Shown here in pieces: positions 1-7,798 of a DNA stretch of 36,501 bases. Every line of letters starts with the position of its first letter. The first letter of the stretch is position 1. This stretch comes from JBGOUV01 sp041477815 (lineage in GTDB: Bacteria; Acidobacteriota; Terriglobia; Bryobacterales; JACQDG01), in NCBI GenBank assembly GCA_041477815.1, contig JBGOUV010000012.1, positions 1 through 36,501 of the forward strand. The letters are read 5' to 3'. The notes under the pieces are model-generated. The model did no database searches, was not told the origin of the DNA, and saw only the letters and a program-made list of their open reading frames with translations. Made by a program: the position numbers and the translations under genes.

Positions 1-911
1 AGGACCTGCTCGACGTCTCCTTTGGGGGCCAGCAGGCCGCTGCGCTCGAGGCGGTCGAGGATGTTTTCTTCGGCCTGGCGGGCCCAGGCTCGCTGGCTCT
101 CTACCGGCGAGAGGTCGGGCGAGGCGGCCTGGTCGCGGACGGGGGTATCGGCTTCGATCAGGAGACTCGTAAGCTCCTCCCAGCGGCCGGCGCGGGCGGC
201 GTTGTAGCCCCACAGCCGAACTTGGCCCTTGAGGCGGACGGGTTGGTCTCGGCGGGGTCGGGGCCGGGCGTCTTCGATGTAGATCAGCGCCGGGACATAC
301 CACCCGGGAGCGACGTGGACGCGCCAACTGTCGAAATGGAAGAAAACCGTGGCCGAGCTGCTGTGGCTGTAGGTGCCGTTGAAGCGGACGATGCGGTAGT
401 CCTTGTCTTCGACCCAGATGCGCCCGAGGAACTTGCCGGCGGCCTTGCGGTCGCGGGGGGCGACGTCGAAGATCAGGCACCGCAGGTCGCCCAGAAACTC
501 GCGGCGGACGTAATCGAACCGGTAGGTCTCGCGGTTGAAGTCGTCGACGTCGGGGACCACCATCTGGGCGAAGCCGGCCGGGGAGAGGGTTAGAGAGGAG
601 CCCCGCCCACGGCTGAACAGGCGGCCAGGCTTTTGGAAGGCCGGACTGCTGAGGAAGGTGATGTGTTCGGGACCGTCGCGCAGGTCGAGTTTGCCGATCA
701 GGTAGTGGTCGGCGGCGAGGTCTCCGGTGTCGGACAACTCCTGAAGGTAGACCTCGAGAATGGGTTGGAGAGGACGCAGGCGCTGGAGGAAGTCCTGCTC
801 GTTGGCCACCACGCGGTCGATGAGAGCGTTGGCTGCCGCCGGTTTTTGGGCGGGGACCGGGGCCGCGGCCAGAAGGGCGGCCAGAAGCAGGCAGGGGAGC
901 GGGGGGCGCAT
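1..911 (-). CDS. Exported LolA-like fold protein, N-terminal part (runs off window)
   Basis: The minus strand is open from an ATG at 911 to the window edge, giving the first ~303 residues of a longer protein. Residues 1-26 form a signal peptide (basic start, leucine/alanine-rich core, APVPAQ cleavage region), so the product is periplasmic or outer-membrane. The body contains FLGRIWVEDKDYRIVRFNGTY-like strands that recall the outer-membrane lipoprotein-sorting (LolA/LolB) beta fold seen in many acidobacterial exported proteins. It starts 22 bases after the TonB gene stops and probably shares its transcript. The C-terminal half, which could carry another domain, lies outside the window. The fold is an inference from a short pattern and the function is unknown. 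Confidence 0.7.
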   Translation of the reverse strand, partial: MRPPLPCLLLAALLAAAPVPAQKPAAANALIDRVVANEQDFLQRLRPLQPILEVYLQELSDTGDLAADHYLIGKLDLRDGPEHITFLSSPAFQKPGRLFSRGRGSSLTLSPAGFAQMVVPDVDDFNRETYRFDYVRREFLGDLRCLIFDVAPRDRKAAGKFLGRIWVEDKDYRIVRFNGTYSHSSSATVFFHFDSWRVHVAPGWYVPALIYIEDARPRPRRDQPVRLKGQVRLWGYNAARAGRWEELTSLLIEADTPVRDQAASPDLSPVESQRAWARQAEENILDRLERSGLLAPKGDVEQV

Positions 912-933
912 AGAGAAAATCCTTATCGATCGA

Positions 934-1911
934 TCAATAGGCAAGCTGGAAGGTCATACGGAGCTGGGCGGTGGAGTCCACCGGCCGGCCGTCTTCCAGG
1001 GCCGGGCGGAAGCGGATGCGGTGGGCCGCTTCGATCGCCTTTTCGTCCAGTCCATGGCCCAGGCCGCGAACCACCGAACCAACCTCCACGCTGCCGGAGG
1101 CGGTGAAGGTGATGCGGAGTACGACTTCACCTTCAATCTGGAGACGGCGGGCTTCCTCGGTGTAGGCGGGGCGTGGTTTCGTCAGGATCTCGACCGGCGT
1201 AGCCGGACCCGCGGATTCTACCCGGAGCCGCGGCGGGGCGGGGGCGGCGGCCGCCAGGTCACCGAAACCGCCGCTGCGGACGGCGGCTGGCGCGCGCGCC
1301 GGCGCGGTGGGCTGCACGGAGGCGAAGCCGCCAGCAACGATGCGGCCCGGGCGAGTGGTGGTGGGGCTGGCGGGGCCGCGCGTGGAGTCGAAGCCGGTGG
1401 CCAGGACCCGGCCGCTGGGAGCGTCGGGAGACGGCGGGCTGGAGGCGGCAAGGAACTCGCCGGTATGCACGGGGAGCGCTGGATGGGGAGCGGGGGTCGG
1501 GGGTGATACGGCGGCGAATAGATCGGTTTGGATTCGGGGCGGAGGCGGCGCGGCGACCAGGGGCGGCGGAAGCACCGGGTTGACGGGGGTCTCCAAGCGG
1601 ACAGCCGGCTGGAGGGCAGGGGTAATCTCGCGCCGCGGGACCCTCGGTGCGGCCCGCGCCCTGTACACAGCGACCGGGGGGGGAAGGGCGGCGTCCAGAA
1701 TGGGAACCCTGGTTAGCTTGGGAGGCGGAGCGGGCTCGGGCGGCGCCAGCCAGAGCGGACCCCGCACGCGCTTGACCGGAGCGTTCAGTTGTGGCGCCGA
1801 GGCGCTGATGGCTAGCAGCACCACGATGCCGAACACATGCAGCGCGACGCTGAGGCCACCGGCCCCGCTTGGATCCGGCGGGGCGGGCTTGTCGAGGTTG
1901 AGGTTTAGCAC
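934..1911 (-). CDS. TonB-family energy transducer protein
   Basis: This 325-residue protein has the TonB layout: a short cytoplasmic N-terminus, one membrane helix at about residues 20-42, a long proline/alanine-rich periplasmic spacer (about 50-225), and a C-terminal TonB domain (about 235-325). The domain has the usual YTEEAR, EGEVVLRITF and IRFRPALEDGRPVDS-type strands and ends in MTFQLAY. TonB proteins couple the ExbBD proton-driven motor to outer-membrane receptors. No exbB or exbD is next to it, so it may work with a motor encoded elsewhere or simply in envelope protein assembly. The start appears to be GTG with AGGA just upstream. It diverges from the mutarotase-like gene across about 47 bases. 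Confidence 0.85.
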   Translation of the reverse strand: MLNLNLDKPAPPDPSGAGGLSVALHVFGIVVLLAISASAPQLNAPVKRVRGPLWLAPPEPAPPPKLTRVPILDAALPPPVAVYRARAAPRVPRREITPALQPAVRLETPVNPVLPPPLVAAPPPPRIQTDLFAAVSPPTPAPHPALPVHTGEFLAASSPPSPDAPSGRVLATGFDSTRGPASPTTTRPGRIVAGGFASVQPTAPARAPAAVRSGGFGDLAAAAPAPPRLRVESAGPATPVEILTKPRPAYTEEARRLQIEGEVVLRITFTASGSVEVGSVVRGLGHGLDEKAIEAAHRIRFRPALEDGRPVDSTAQLRMTFQLAY

Positions 1912-1958
1912 GTTCCTAATTGCTATCGGACGATTCCCGGCGAACCATAAGGGATGCG

Positions 1959-3110
1959 ATGATAGGGCCCATGAAGGTTCTGTGGATCGGGTTGCTGGTG
2001 GCGGCGTGGGGGACGGCGGAGGTGCGCAACACCCGTTTTGCCGGCCGGGCGGCGTGGACCATCGAGACCCCCCGGCTGCGGGTTACCATTCTGGAGGGAG
2101 GCGGGCACGTGGCCGAGATCGTCCTCGCCGAAGGGAGCGCGATCAACCCGCTCTGGGTGCAGTCCAGATCTACGATCGATCCGGACCAGTACAATCGGGC
2201 CTTGCATGAGAAGGCTTATGGCGGCGGGTCGGGGGCCCGGCTGATGAGCGGTTTGGCGGGGCACAACGTCTGTTTTCCGTACTGGGGCGATCCGTCCCCG
2301 GCCGAGGCGCGCGCCGGCATGACCTATCACGGAGAAACCGGCGTGGTGCGTTGGGTTCGTTTGGACGCCCCGGGAGACCGGCTGCGGGTGGCGGCCGAGC
2401 TGCCGGAGTCCCGGACGCGGTTCGTGCGGGCGGTGGAAGTGGCCGGGCAGATTGCCTACTTCGACGAGGCGGGAGAGAACGGCAGCGGGTGGGACCGGCC
2501 GGTGGGCTGGTGTGAGCACGTCACGCTGGGGGCGCCGTTTCTGGAGAAAGGCGTCACCCGGATCGACGCCTCGCTGACGCGGGGGCGGGTGAACGGGGAG
2601 GCGGCGGGCGTGGAGTTCGAGTGGCCGAACGGCCGGGCCGAGACGGCAGTGGATCTGCGGACGGTCCGTAACGTGGAGCGGTCGGGCTTCGTGAACAACT
2701 TCCTGGTCGATCCGGGACGGCGCTATGGCTATTTTGTCGCGGCGCACCCGGGCCGGGGATTGCTGTTTGGGTACATCTTTGTGCGGGCGGAGTTTCCGTG
2801 GCTCAATATCTGGGAGGCGAACAGTCCCGCCATGCTGACCCGCGGGATGGAGTTCAGCAACACGCCGACCCACGGGACCATGCGCGCCCTGGTGGCCGCG
2901 CCCCTGCTGTGGGGCACGCGGGCGTTCGAGTGGCTGGAGGCGAGGGGGAGCCTGCGGAAACGCTTCGCGGCGTTTGCGGCGCGCGCCCCGGCGGGGTGGC
3001 GGGGGACGGCCGACGTGAGGGTCCGGGAGGGCCGGCTCGAGATCGTGGAGGCCGGCTCCGGGAGGGTAGTGGCGCTGGCCTTTGAGGAGGCGCGGTTGGA
3101 GGCGAGGTGA
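1959..3110 (+). CDS. Exported galactose-mutarotase-like protein
   Basis: About 383 residues with a signal peptide (MKVLWIGLLVAAWGTAE begins at 1971; the in-frame ATG at 1959 has AAGGG 5 bases upstream and was chosen). The mature part begins with strands such as WTIETPRLRVTILEGGGHV and carries GHNVCFPYWGDPS, a pattern typical of the aldose-1-epimerase/galactose mutarotase superfamily of carbohydrate-binding beta-sandwiches. Many exported acidobacterial and planctomycete homologues are annotated only as hypothetical. The catalytic His/Glu pair cannot be assigned by eye, so enzymatic activity is not shown. It leads a plus-strand group with a sugar-acid dehydratase and a ThuA protein, which supports a role in carbohydrate use. 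Confidence 0.65.
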   Translation: MIGPMKVLWIGLLVAAWGTAEVRNTRFAGRAAWTIETPRLRVTILEGGGHVAEIVLAEGSAINPLWVQSRSTIDPDQYNRALHEKAYGGGSGARLMSGLAGHNVCFPYWGDPSPAEARAGMTYHGETGVVRWVRLDAPGDRLRVAAELPESRTRFVRAVEVAGQIAYFDEAGENGSGWDRPVGWCEHVTLGAPFLEKGVTRIDASLTRGRVNGEAAGVEFEWPNGRAETAVDLRTVRNVERSGFVNNFLVDPGRRYGYFVAAHPGRGLLFGYIFVRAEFPWLNIWEANSPAMLTRGMEFSNTPTHGTMRALVAAPLLWGTRAFEWLEARGSLRKRFAAFAARAPAGWRGTADVRVREGRLEIVEAGSGRVVALAFEEARLEAR

Positions 3111-3120
3111 AAGGCCTTTT

Positions 3121-3147
3121 TCCTCTGCGCCCCCGGCGTCCTCTGCG
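3121..3147. repeat. Degenerate 9-bp tandem repeat
   Basis: The 56-base gap between the mutarotase-like gene and the dehydratase holds TCCTCTGCG at 3121-3129 and again at 3139-3147, with a degenerate nine-base unit between. Similar CCTCTGCG-type runs are common intergenic filler in bacterial genomes; no function can be inferred. Confidence 0.5.
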
Positions 3148-3166
3148 GTAACAATAGGGGTAGACC

Positions 3167-4330
3167 ATGAAGATCATCGCCATTCGCGACACTACCGTTT
3201 CTATCCGCTCCCAACTTCGCAACGCCTTCATCAGCTTTGCCGAGATGACGGTATCGGCGGTGGTGGTCATCACCGATATCGTGCGACACGGCCGGCCGGT
3301 GGTGGGATGCGGGTTTCACTCCAACGGACGGTACGGCCAGAGCGGGATTCTGCGGGAGCGGCTGATCCCGCGTCTGCTGGCGGCGCCGCCGGAGGCGCTG
3401 CTGACCGAGGACGCCAGGAACTTCGATCCGTTCCGGGCCTGGCAGATTATGATGGCCAACGAAAAGCCGGGAGGGCACGGCGAGCGGCCGGTGGCGGTTG
3501 GCGCGGTAGATATGGCTTTGTGGGACCTGGTGGCCAAGATCGAAGACAAACCGCTCTACCAGGTGCTGGCGGAGCGGTTCCTGGGCGGGGAAGTGGATCC
3601 CAGCGCCTATGTCTATGCCGCGGGCGGCTACTACTATCCGGGTAAGGACCTGGGCGCCCTGCAGGAGGAGATGCGCGGATACCTGGCGCTGGGGTACGAC
3701 ACCGTGAAGATGAAGATCGGGGGGGCCCCGCTGGAGGAGGATCTGAAAAGGATCGAGGCGGTGCTGGAGGTGGTGGGGAAGGGCGAGGCCCTGGCCGTGG
3801 ACGCCAACGGGAGATTCGATGAAGAGACGGCGCTCCGGTATGCCGAGGCGATCTCGCCGTACGGGTTGAAGTGGTACGAGGAGCCCGGGGATCCGCTGGA
3901 TTACGATCTGCTGGCGGCGGTGGCGGCGGCCTCCAAGACGCCGATCGCCACCGGGGAGAACCTGTTTTCGTGGCAGGACTCGCGGAACCTGATCCGGTAC
4001 GGGGGCATGAATCCGCAGCGGGACTGGCTCCAGATGGACCCGGCGCTGAGCTATGGGCTGGTGGAGTACCTACGGATACTGGTAATGCTGGGACGGCAGG
4101 GGTGGTCGTCGCGCCGGTGCCTCCCGCACGGCGGGCACCAGTTCGCACTGCACATCGCGGCGGGCCTGGCCCTGGGAGGGAACGAGTCGTATCCAGGCGT
4201 GTTCGAGCCCTTCGGCGGATTCGCCGACGGCGTGCCGGTGGAGGGCGGGCGCGTGCGCCTCCCCGACGACCCGGGGATCGGCATCGAACGCAAGGCCAAC
4301 TTGATCCCCATCTACGAGGCGATGCGGTGA
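3167..4330 (+). CDS. Mandelate racemase/muconate lactonizing family; D-tartrate dehydratase-like
   Basis: A 387-residue enolase-superfamily enzyme that strongly resembles Bradyrhizobium D-tartrate dehydratase (TarD) as I remember it: shared stretches include NGRYGQ, NEKPGGHGER, YAAGGYYYPGK and CIPHGGHQ-like CLPHGGHQ. Predicted functional residues are K181/K183 (VKMKIGG), metal ligands D212 (VDANGR), E238 (WYEE) and E264 (ATGEN), and catalytic H321 (PHGGH); each is one position before its TarD counterpart. The reaction would be Mg-dependent dehydration of an acid sugar or tartrate in the cytoplasm. Full length for the family. The next gene overlaps its stop codon by four bases, so the two are co-translated. 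Substrate assignment rests on similarity only. Confidence 0.88.
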   Translation: MKIIAIRDTTVSIRSQLRNAFISFAEMTVSAVVVITDIVRHGRPVVGCGFHSNGRYGQSGILRERLIPRLLAAPPEALLTEDARNFDPFRAWQIMMANEKPGGHGERPVAVGAVDMALWDLVAKIEDKPLYQVLAERFLGGEVDPSAYVYAAGGYYYPGKDLGALQEEMRGYLALGYDTVKMKIGGAPLEEDLKRIEAVLEVVGKGEALAVDANGRFDEETALRYAEAISPYGLKWYEEPGDPLDYDLLAAVAAASKTPIATGENLFSWQDSRNLIRYGGMNPQRDWLQMDPALSYGLVEYLRILVMLGRQGWSSRRCLPHGGHQFALHIAAGLALGGNESYPGVFEPFGGFADGVPVEGGRVRLPDDPGIGIERKANLIPIYEAMR

Positions 4331-5133
4331 GGATTCTGGCGGCTTTGTGGTGCGCCGGCGCCCTGGTCGCCCAGCACGTGGTGTTCGTGACCGGGGACGA
4401 CGAATATCGGTCCGAGTTTTCGATGCCGATGATCGCCCGGATTCTGGAGACCAGGCACCGGATGAAGACGTCGGTGGCCTACGCGCGGCCCACGCCACAG
4501 TCAAATACCAATATCGACGGCCTGGAGGCGTTGCAGACCGCCGACCTGGCCGTGCTCTTCCTGCGCTGGCGGGAGCTGCCCGACACCCAGTTGCGGATGA
4601 TTCTGGACTATGTCGAGTCGGGCAAACCGCTGGTCGGGCTCCGCACCTCCACTCACGCCTTCCGGTATCCGCAGGGAAGCCCCCACGAGCGTCTCAACGA
4701 CGGCTTCGGGACCGCGGTATGGGGGCAGCGGTGGATCCGGCACCACGGGGCGCAGTCGAGCACGGACGTGGAGGCCGTGGCCGATCATCCCATTCTGCGG
4801 GGCGTGGAGCGGAAATTCCACGCCAGATCGTGGCTGTATGTGGTGGAGCCGCTGGTGGGGGATTGTGCCCCGCTCCTGACCGGACGATCCGTGAACGCCA
4901 GTCCGGGTAAGGACTGGAGTCCGCAGCCGGTAGCCTGGACCAAGACCTATAAGGGGGCGCGGGTGTTCTTCACCACCCTGGGACATCCCGAGGATTTCAA
5001 GCTGGAGGCCGTGCGGCGTCTGGTGGTCAACGGGATTTACTGGTCGCTGGGGAAGGAGGTGCCGCGGGGCGGCGCGGAGGTCGCGATTGCCGGAGAGTAC
5101 GCGCCGCCCGCGTCGGGCGTGCCGTCGCGGTAG
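4327..5133 (+). CDS. ThuA-like domain protein, exported
   Basis: A 268-residue protein starting at a GTG that overlaps the preceding stop (GTGA). Residues 1-16 (MRILAALWCAGALVAQ) are a signal peptide. The rest is a ThuA-like flavodoxin/glutamine-amidotransferase-type fold: VVFVTGDDEYRSE at the N-terminus, DLAVLFLRW, a YVESGKPLVGLRTSTHAF turn, HPIL and a C-terminal TTLGHPEDF with the final VNGIYWSLGKEVP. ThuA-domain proteins are linked to disaccharide use and are very common as exported proteins in Acidobacteriota and Planctomycetota; their chemistry is poorly known. The coupling with the enolase-superfamily gene supports a carbohydrate context. It ends 9 bases from the convergent DUF3037 gene. 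Confidence 0.85.
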   Translation: MRILAALWCAGALVAQHVVFVTGDDEYRSEFSMPMIARILETRHRMKTSVAYARPTPQSNTNIDGLEALQTADLAVLFLRWRELPDTQLRMILDYVESGKPLVGLRTSTHAFRYPQGSPHERLNDGFGTAVWGQRWIRHHGAQSSTDVEAVADHPILRGVERKFHARSWLYVVEPLVGDCAPLLTGRSVNASPGKDWSPQPVAWTKTYKGARVFFTTLGHPEDFKLEAVRRLVVNGIYWSLGKEVPRGGAEVAIAGEYAPPASGVPSR

Positions 5134-5142
5134 GAGGCGGGC

Positions 5143-5529
5143 TCAGATAGGGAGCAACCGGCGGAAGAGCTGTTCCAGCGTCTGCTCCGGGGTTTCGCAA
5201 AGCCCGCTGTGGACCGGCGAGACCTGGATGATGGTGCTGCGTGGCGCGACGAGCCAGTGGAACCGCTCGCGCCGGGTGAGCCGGGCGATCGGTCCGGCGT
5301 CGGGGTCCCCGGCGCAGATCTTTGGGAAGGCCTCCAAGTGCTGGCGCACGAGGTCGACGTCGAGCTCCGGCCAGAGCGCCTTCAGACGGGGCTCGTCGAC
5401 GTGCACACGAGCTCCGAGAAAGTCCTGGTCCAGGCAGAAGACGAGGACGCCGGCGTTTACGAACTCTTCCCGTTCGACGCGGGGGACCACACGGAGCACG
5501 GCGTAATCAAACGAGCTCGGCTCGGGCAC
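5143..5529 (-). CDS. DUF3037 family protein
   Basis: A 128-residue protein recognised by the N-terminal DYAVLRVVPRVEREEFVNAGV pattern of the DUF3037 family, followed by LVFC, LGARV and a C-terminal HWLVAPRSTIIQVSPVH. The start is set at GTG 5529 because AGGAGG lies six bases upstream; the open frame extends further but without such a site. The first 23 bases overlap the end of the HipA-like kinase gene, so the two are translationally coupled. DUF3037 genes commonly sit beside HipA-like kinases. The function is unknown; the pairing suggests that the protein is the partner or substrate of the kinase. Confidence 0.8.
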   Translation of the reverse strand: MPEPSSFDYAVLRVVPRVEREEFVNAGVLVFCLDQDFLGARVHVDEPRLKALWPELDVDLVRQHLEAFPKICAGDPDAGPIARLTRRERFHWLVAPRSTIIQVSPVHSGLCETPEQTLEQLFRRLLPI

Positions 5530-6289
5530 GGATAGCCTCCTGGACGAAGTTCGATGCAGCGCTGAGGCGCCGGGTGAGAAAATCGGCATAGGCCACGCGC
5601 TTGGCAGTCGCTGTCGAGATGCCGGGCTCGGGCAGCAGCCAGGCGTCCGGCACTTCGTCGAGAATCGCGGCGAAGACTGCCGGACTCAGTCGGCCACTCG
5701 AGACCGCCGCGGCTTCTTCCATAGCGGCCGCCCAGGGCAGCAGCACGTGGTGGCGGATGGCGGGAAAGGCGGACTCGGCGATCTGTTCGACATTTTGCCA
5801 GTGGTGGTGGAAGTACAACGCCGCGCCGTGGTCGATGCAGTAGAGGACCCGGTGCCAGTAGAGCAGGTTCGGGTTGCTGGCGGTTCGATCGACGTTGGTC
5901 ACAAACGCGTCGAACCACACGACTTGCGAGGCGAGGCGCGCCGCGGCCATGTCTCCGGCCGCCGGGTCGAACATAGTGGAGCCGGGCAGGTAGTCGAGGG
6001 CGAGGTTGAGACCCACGCTGGCCTGGAGGAGTCCGCGGATTTCCGCGTCGGGCTCGTTGCGTCCGAGTGCGGCATCGACCTCGACGAAGACGAGCTCAGG
6101 CACCTGCAGGCCCAGAGCGCGGCCGATCTCGCCGGCGATCAGCTCCGCCACCAGGGCGAGGGGGCCTTGCCCGGCGCCTCTGAACTTGAGGACGTAAAGG
6201 CCCAGGTCGTCGGCTTCGACTATGGCCGGGAGCGAGCCGCCTTCCCGGAGCGGCGTCACGTACCGGGTAGCGTGTACGGTACGAAGCAT
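5507..6289 (-). CDS. HipA-like kinase (HipA_2 type)
   Basis: A 260-residue short HipA-type protein. Kinase-like elements seen are YVLKF (K35, possible ATP lysine), WFDAFVTNVDRTASNPNLL at 125-143 with D134 and N139 as the probable catalytic loop pair, and IDHGAAL (D153) as the metal-binding DFG equivalent. It lacks the long N-subdomain of E. coli HipA, and no HipB-type HTH antitoxin gene is adjacent; its partner is instead the overlapping DUF3037 gene downstream. HipA kinases phosphorylate protein targets such as tRNA synthetases, but for this subfamily no target is known to me. It diverges from the calcium-loop gene over 48 bases. Confidence 0.8.
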   Translation of the reverse strand: MLRTVHATRYVTPLREGGSLPAIVEADDLGLYVLKFRGAGQGPLALVAELIAGEIGRALGLQVPELVFVEVDAALGRNEPDAEIRGLLQASVGLNLALDYLPGSTMFDPAAGDMAAARLASQVVWFDAFVTNVDRTASNPNLLYWHRVLYCIDHGAALYFHHHWQNVEQIAESAFPAIRHHVLLPWAAAMEEAAAVSSGRLSPAVFAAILDEVPDAWLLPEPGISTATAKRVAYADFLTRRLSAASNFVQEAIRARAELV

Positions 6290-6337
6290 TCCGCTAAATC
6301 ATACAAGTTTCCGGGAAACGCGGTCGATGAGACGGGT

Positions 6338-7138
6338 ATGGCGACCATCGCGGTTACCTCGTTGAACCTGTTCGTGGAGATAGAAACCCAGACCTGGGCG
6401 CGACCGCTGGCGGCCCGGCCAGAGGCGGTGCACGACGTGGTGAAGGTTGATTCCGATGCCGCGGCCGTCGAGCAGGCGCTCGAGGGAGATCCGGTCTTGA
6501 TGGGAAAATTCGAGGCCGCGCTGCGGACGCTGGAGCGCCTCAACCCCAAGCTGGCGCGGGCGTTCACTCGGCAGATGCGAAAGAACCTGGAGACTGTCTC
6601 CAGCCGGCGTCAGGTGGACATACAGGTTCGGGTAAGCGTGCAGCAGGTGAGCATCCGCGTCGAGTTTGGGGACCGGCAGCAGCCGCAGCCGGCCAAGACC
6701 GACCCGACTGTGCTGGACCTCGATGGGAACGGCGTTCGGGTGAGTGGCATCGCGGACGGGGCCGTATTTGACATCGACGCCGACGGGCATCTGGACCGGA
6801 CCCACTGGGTCACGCCCGGCGACGTCCTGCTGGCGCTCGACCGGAACCGCAACGGCCGCATCGACGACGGGTCGGAGTTGTTCGGCGACCAACGGGGAGC
6901 GGTGAACGGGTTCGAAGAGCTGCGCAAGCTCGATGGCAACCACGACGGCGTGATGGATGCGCAGGACGGCGCGTTTGGCGACCTGGTAGTCCTGAGTCGC
7001 AGCGGATCCGTGGCCTCGCTGGCGGAGGCGGGGGTCGCGGCGGTGCGGCTGGATTACAGGAACGCGGGCAACGAGCAGGTAGGGACCTTTGTGCGGACGA
7101 ACGGAGCCCCGGGGCTCGCCGTCGATGTGCTGCTTTAG
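6338..7138 (+). CDS. Protein with EF-hand-like calcium loops
   Basis: A 266-residue protein with no signal peptide. Residues 1-110 are charged, probably helical and unrecognised. The second half holds aspartate-rich loops: TVLDLDGNGV (124-133), FDIDADGHLD (144-153), LALDRNRNGRIDDG (165-178) followed by SELFGD, and LDGNHDGVMDAQD (198-210). This series, with WVTPGD between loops, is the pattern found at the ends of many RTX-type and other secreted calcium-binding proteins. Absence of RTX nonapeptides and of secretion genes leaves its location open; a C-terminal type I secretion signal cannot be judged by eye. It stands alone between the kinase pair and the phospholipid operon. Confidence 0.7.
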   Translation: MATIAVTSLNLFVEIETQTWARPLAARPEAVHDVVKVDSDAAAVEQALEGDPVLMGKFEAALRTLERLNPKLARAFTRQMRKNLETVSSRRQVDIQVRVSVQQVSIRVEFGDRQQPQPAKTDPTVLDLDGNGVRVSGIADGAVFDIDADGHLDRTHWVTPGDVLLALDRNRNGRIDDGSELFGDQRGAVNGFEELRKLDGNHDGVMDAQDGAFGDLVVLSRSGSVASLAEAGVAAVRLDYRNAGNEQVGTFVRTNGAPGLAVDVLL

Positions 7139-7164
7139 GACCGGCCTCCCGTCCCTGTTATAAT
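7135..7164 (+). promoter_or_regulatory. Probable sigma70 promoter of psd-pssA-lptE
   Basis: A perfect TATAAT at 7159-7164 lies 23 bases before the psd start, with a weak -35 (TTAGGA, 7135-7140) at 18-base spacing. The -35 overlaps the end of the previous gene. Confidence 0.5.
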
Positions 7165-7187
7165 CAAGGTGGCGGCGGCATTCTCCG

Positions 7188-7793
7188 ATGGTAAAGGACG
7201 GGATCTACTATGGCCTGGCGTGGTCGGCGGCCGGTGTGGTACTAGGAGTATTCCTCCACCCGGCGGCCGGTGTGCCGTGCTTCGCATTGGCCGGTTTCTG
7301 CCTGTATTTCTTCCGCGACCCGGAGCGCCAGGCGCCGCCGGGACCGGTGGCCGTGTCGCCGGCCGACGGCAAGGTCGTCGACATCCGGCCCGCCGGCGAG
7401 GAGGGCAGCCGGCGCGTCAGCATCTTCCTGAACGTCTTCGACGTCCACGTCAATCGCGCGCCCATCGCGGGCCGCATCACCGACATCCGCTACACCCGCG
7501 GCAAATTTAAGGTAGCCAGTCTGGAGGAGGCCTCCACCGAGAACGAGCAAAACGCCCTGGTGGTGGACGACGGCCGCTCCCGTGTCACCTTCACGCAGAT
7601 CGCCGGCTTGGTGGCCCGGCGCATCGTGTGCCACAAGAAAGTCGGCGACGCGGTGGAGAAGGGCGAGCGCTTTGGTTTGATCAAGTTCGGGTCCCGGATG
7701 GACGTGACCCTGGGACCTGAATGGGAATTGATGGTAGAGTGTGGAGAACGGGTCCGCGCGGGCAGCTCGGTGCTGGCCCGCCGGCGGCAGTAA
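7188..7793 (+). CDS. psd: Phosphatidylserine decarboxylase proenzyme (short form)
   Basis: A 201-residue short-form decarboxylase that makes phosphatidylethanolamine from phosphatidylserine at the inner membrane. Two hydrophobic segments lie at about 8-42. SPADGKV (57-63) supplies the conserved aspartate, IFLNVFDVHVNR (79-90) the conserved histidine, and IKFGSRMDV (165-173) the self-cleavage site between G168 and S169, where S169 becomes the pyruvoyl group. Length and the FGSRMD variant match the small Psd subfamily. It begins an operon in which the substrate-making enzyme (pssA) starts 5 bases after its stop. Confidence 0.93.
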   Translation: MVKDGIYYGLAWSAAGVVLGVFLHPAAGVPCFALAGFCLYFFRDPERQAPPGPVAVSPADGKVVDIRPAGEEGSRRVSIFLNVFDVHVNRAPIAGRITDIRYTRGKFKVASLEEASTENEQNALVVDDGRSRVTFTQIAGLVARRIVCHKKVGDAVEKGERFGLIKFGSRMDVTLGPEWELMVECGERVRAGSSVLARRRQ

Positions 7794-7798
7794 CGGCC

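Noticed and set aside
222..1506. Long plus-strand open frames over the TonB and LolA-like genes
   Set aside because: Arg/Gly-rich translations with no family pattern; the minus strand carries recognisable TonB and exported proteins.
5507..6289. Classical HipBA toxin-antitoxin operon
   Set aside because: No HipB-type HTH gene is adjacent; the kinase partners with DUF3037 instead.
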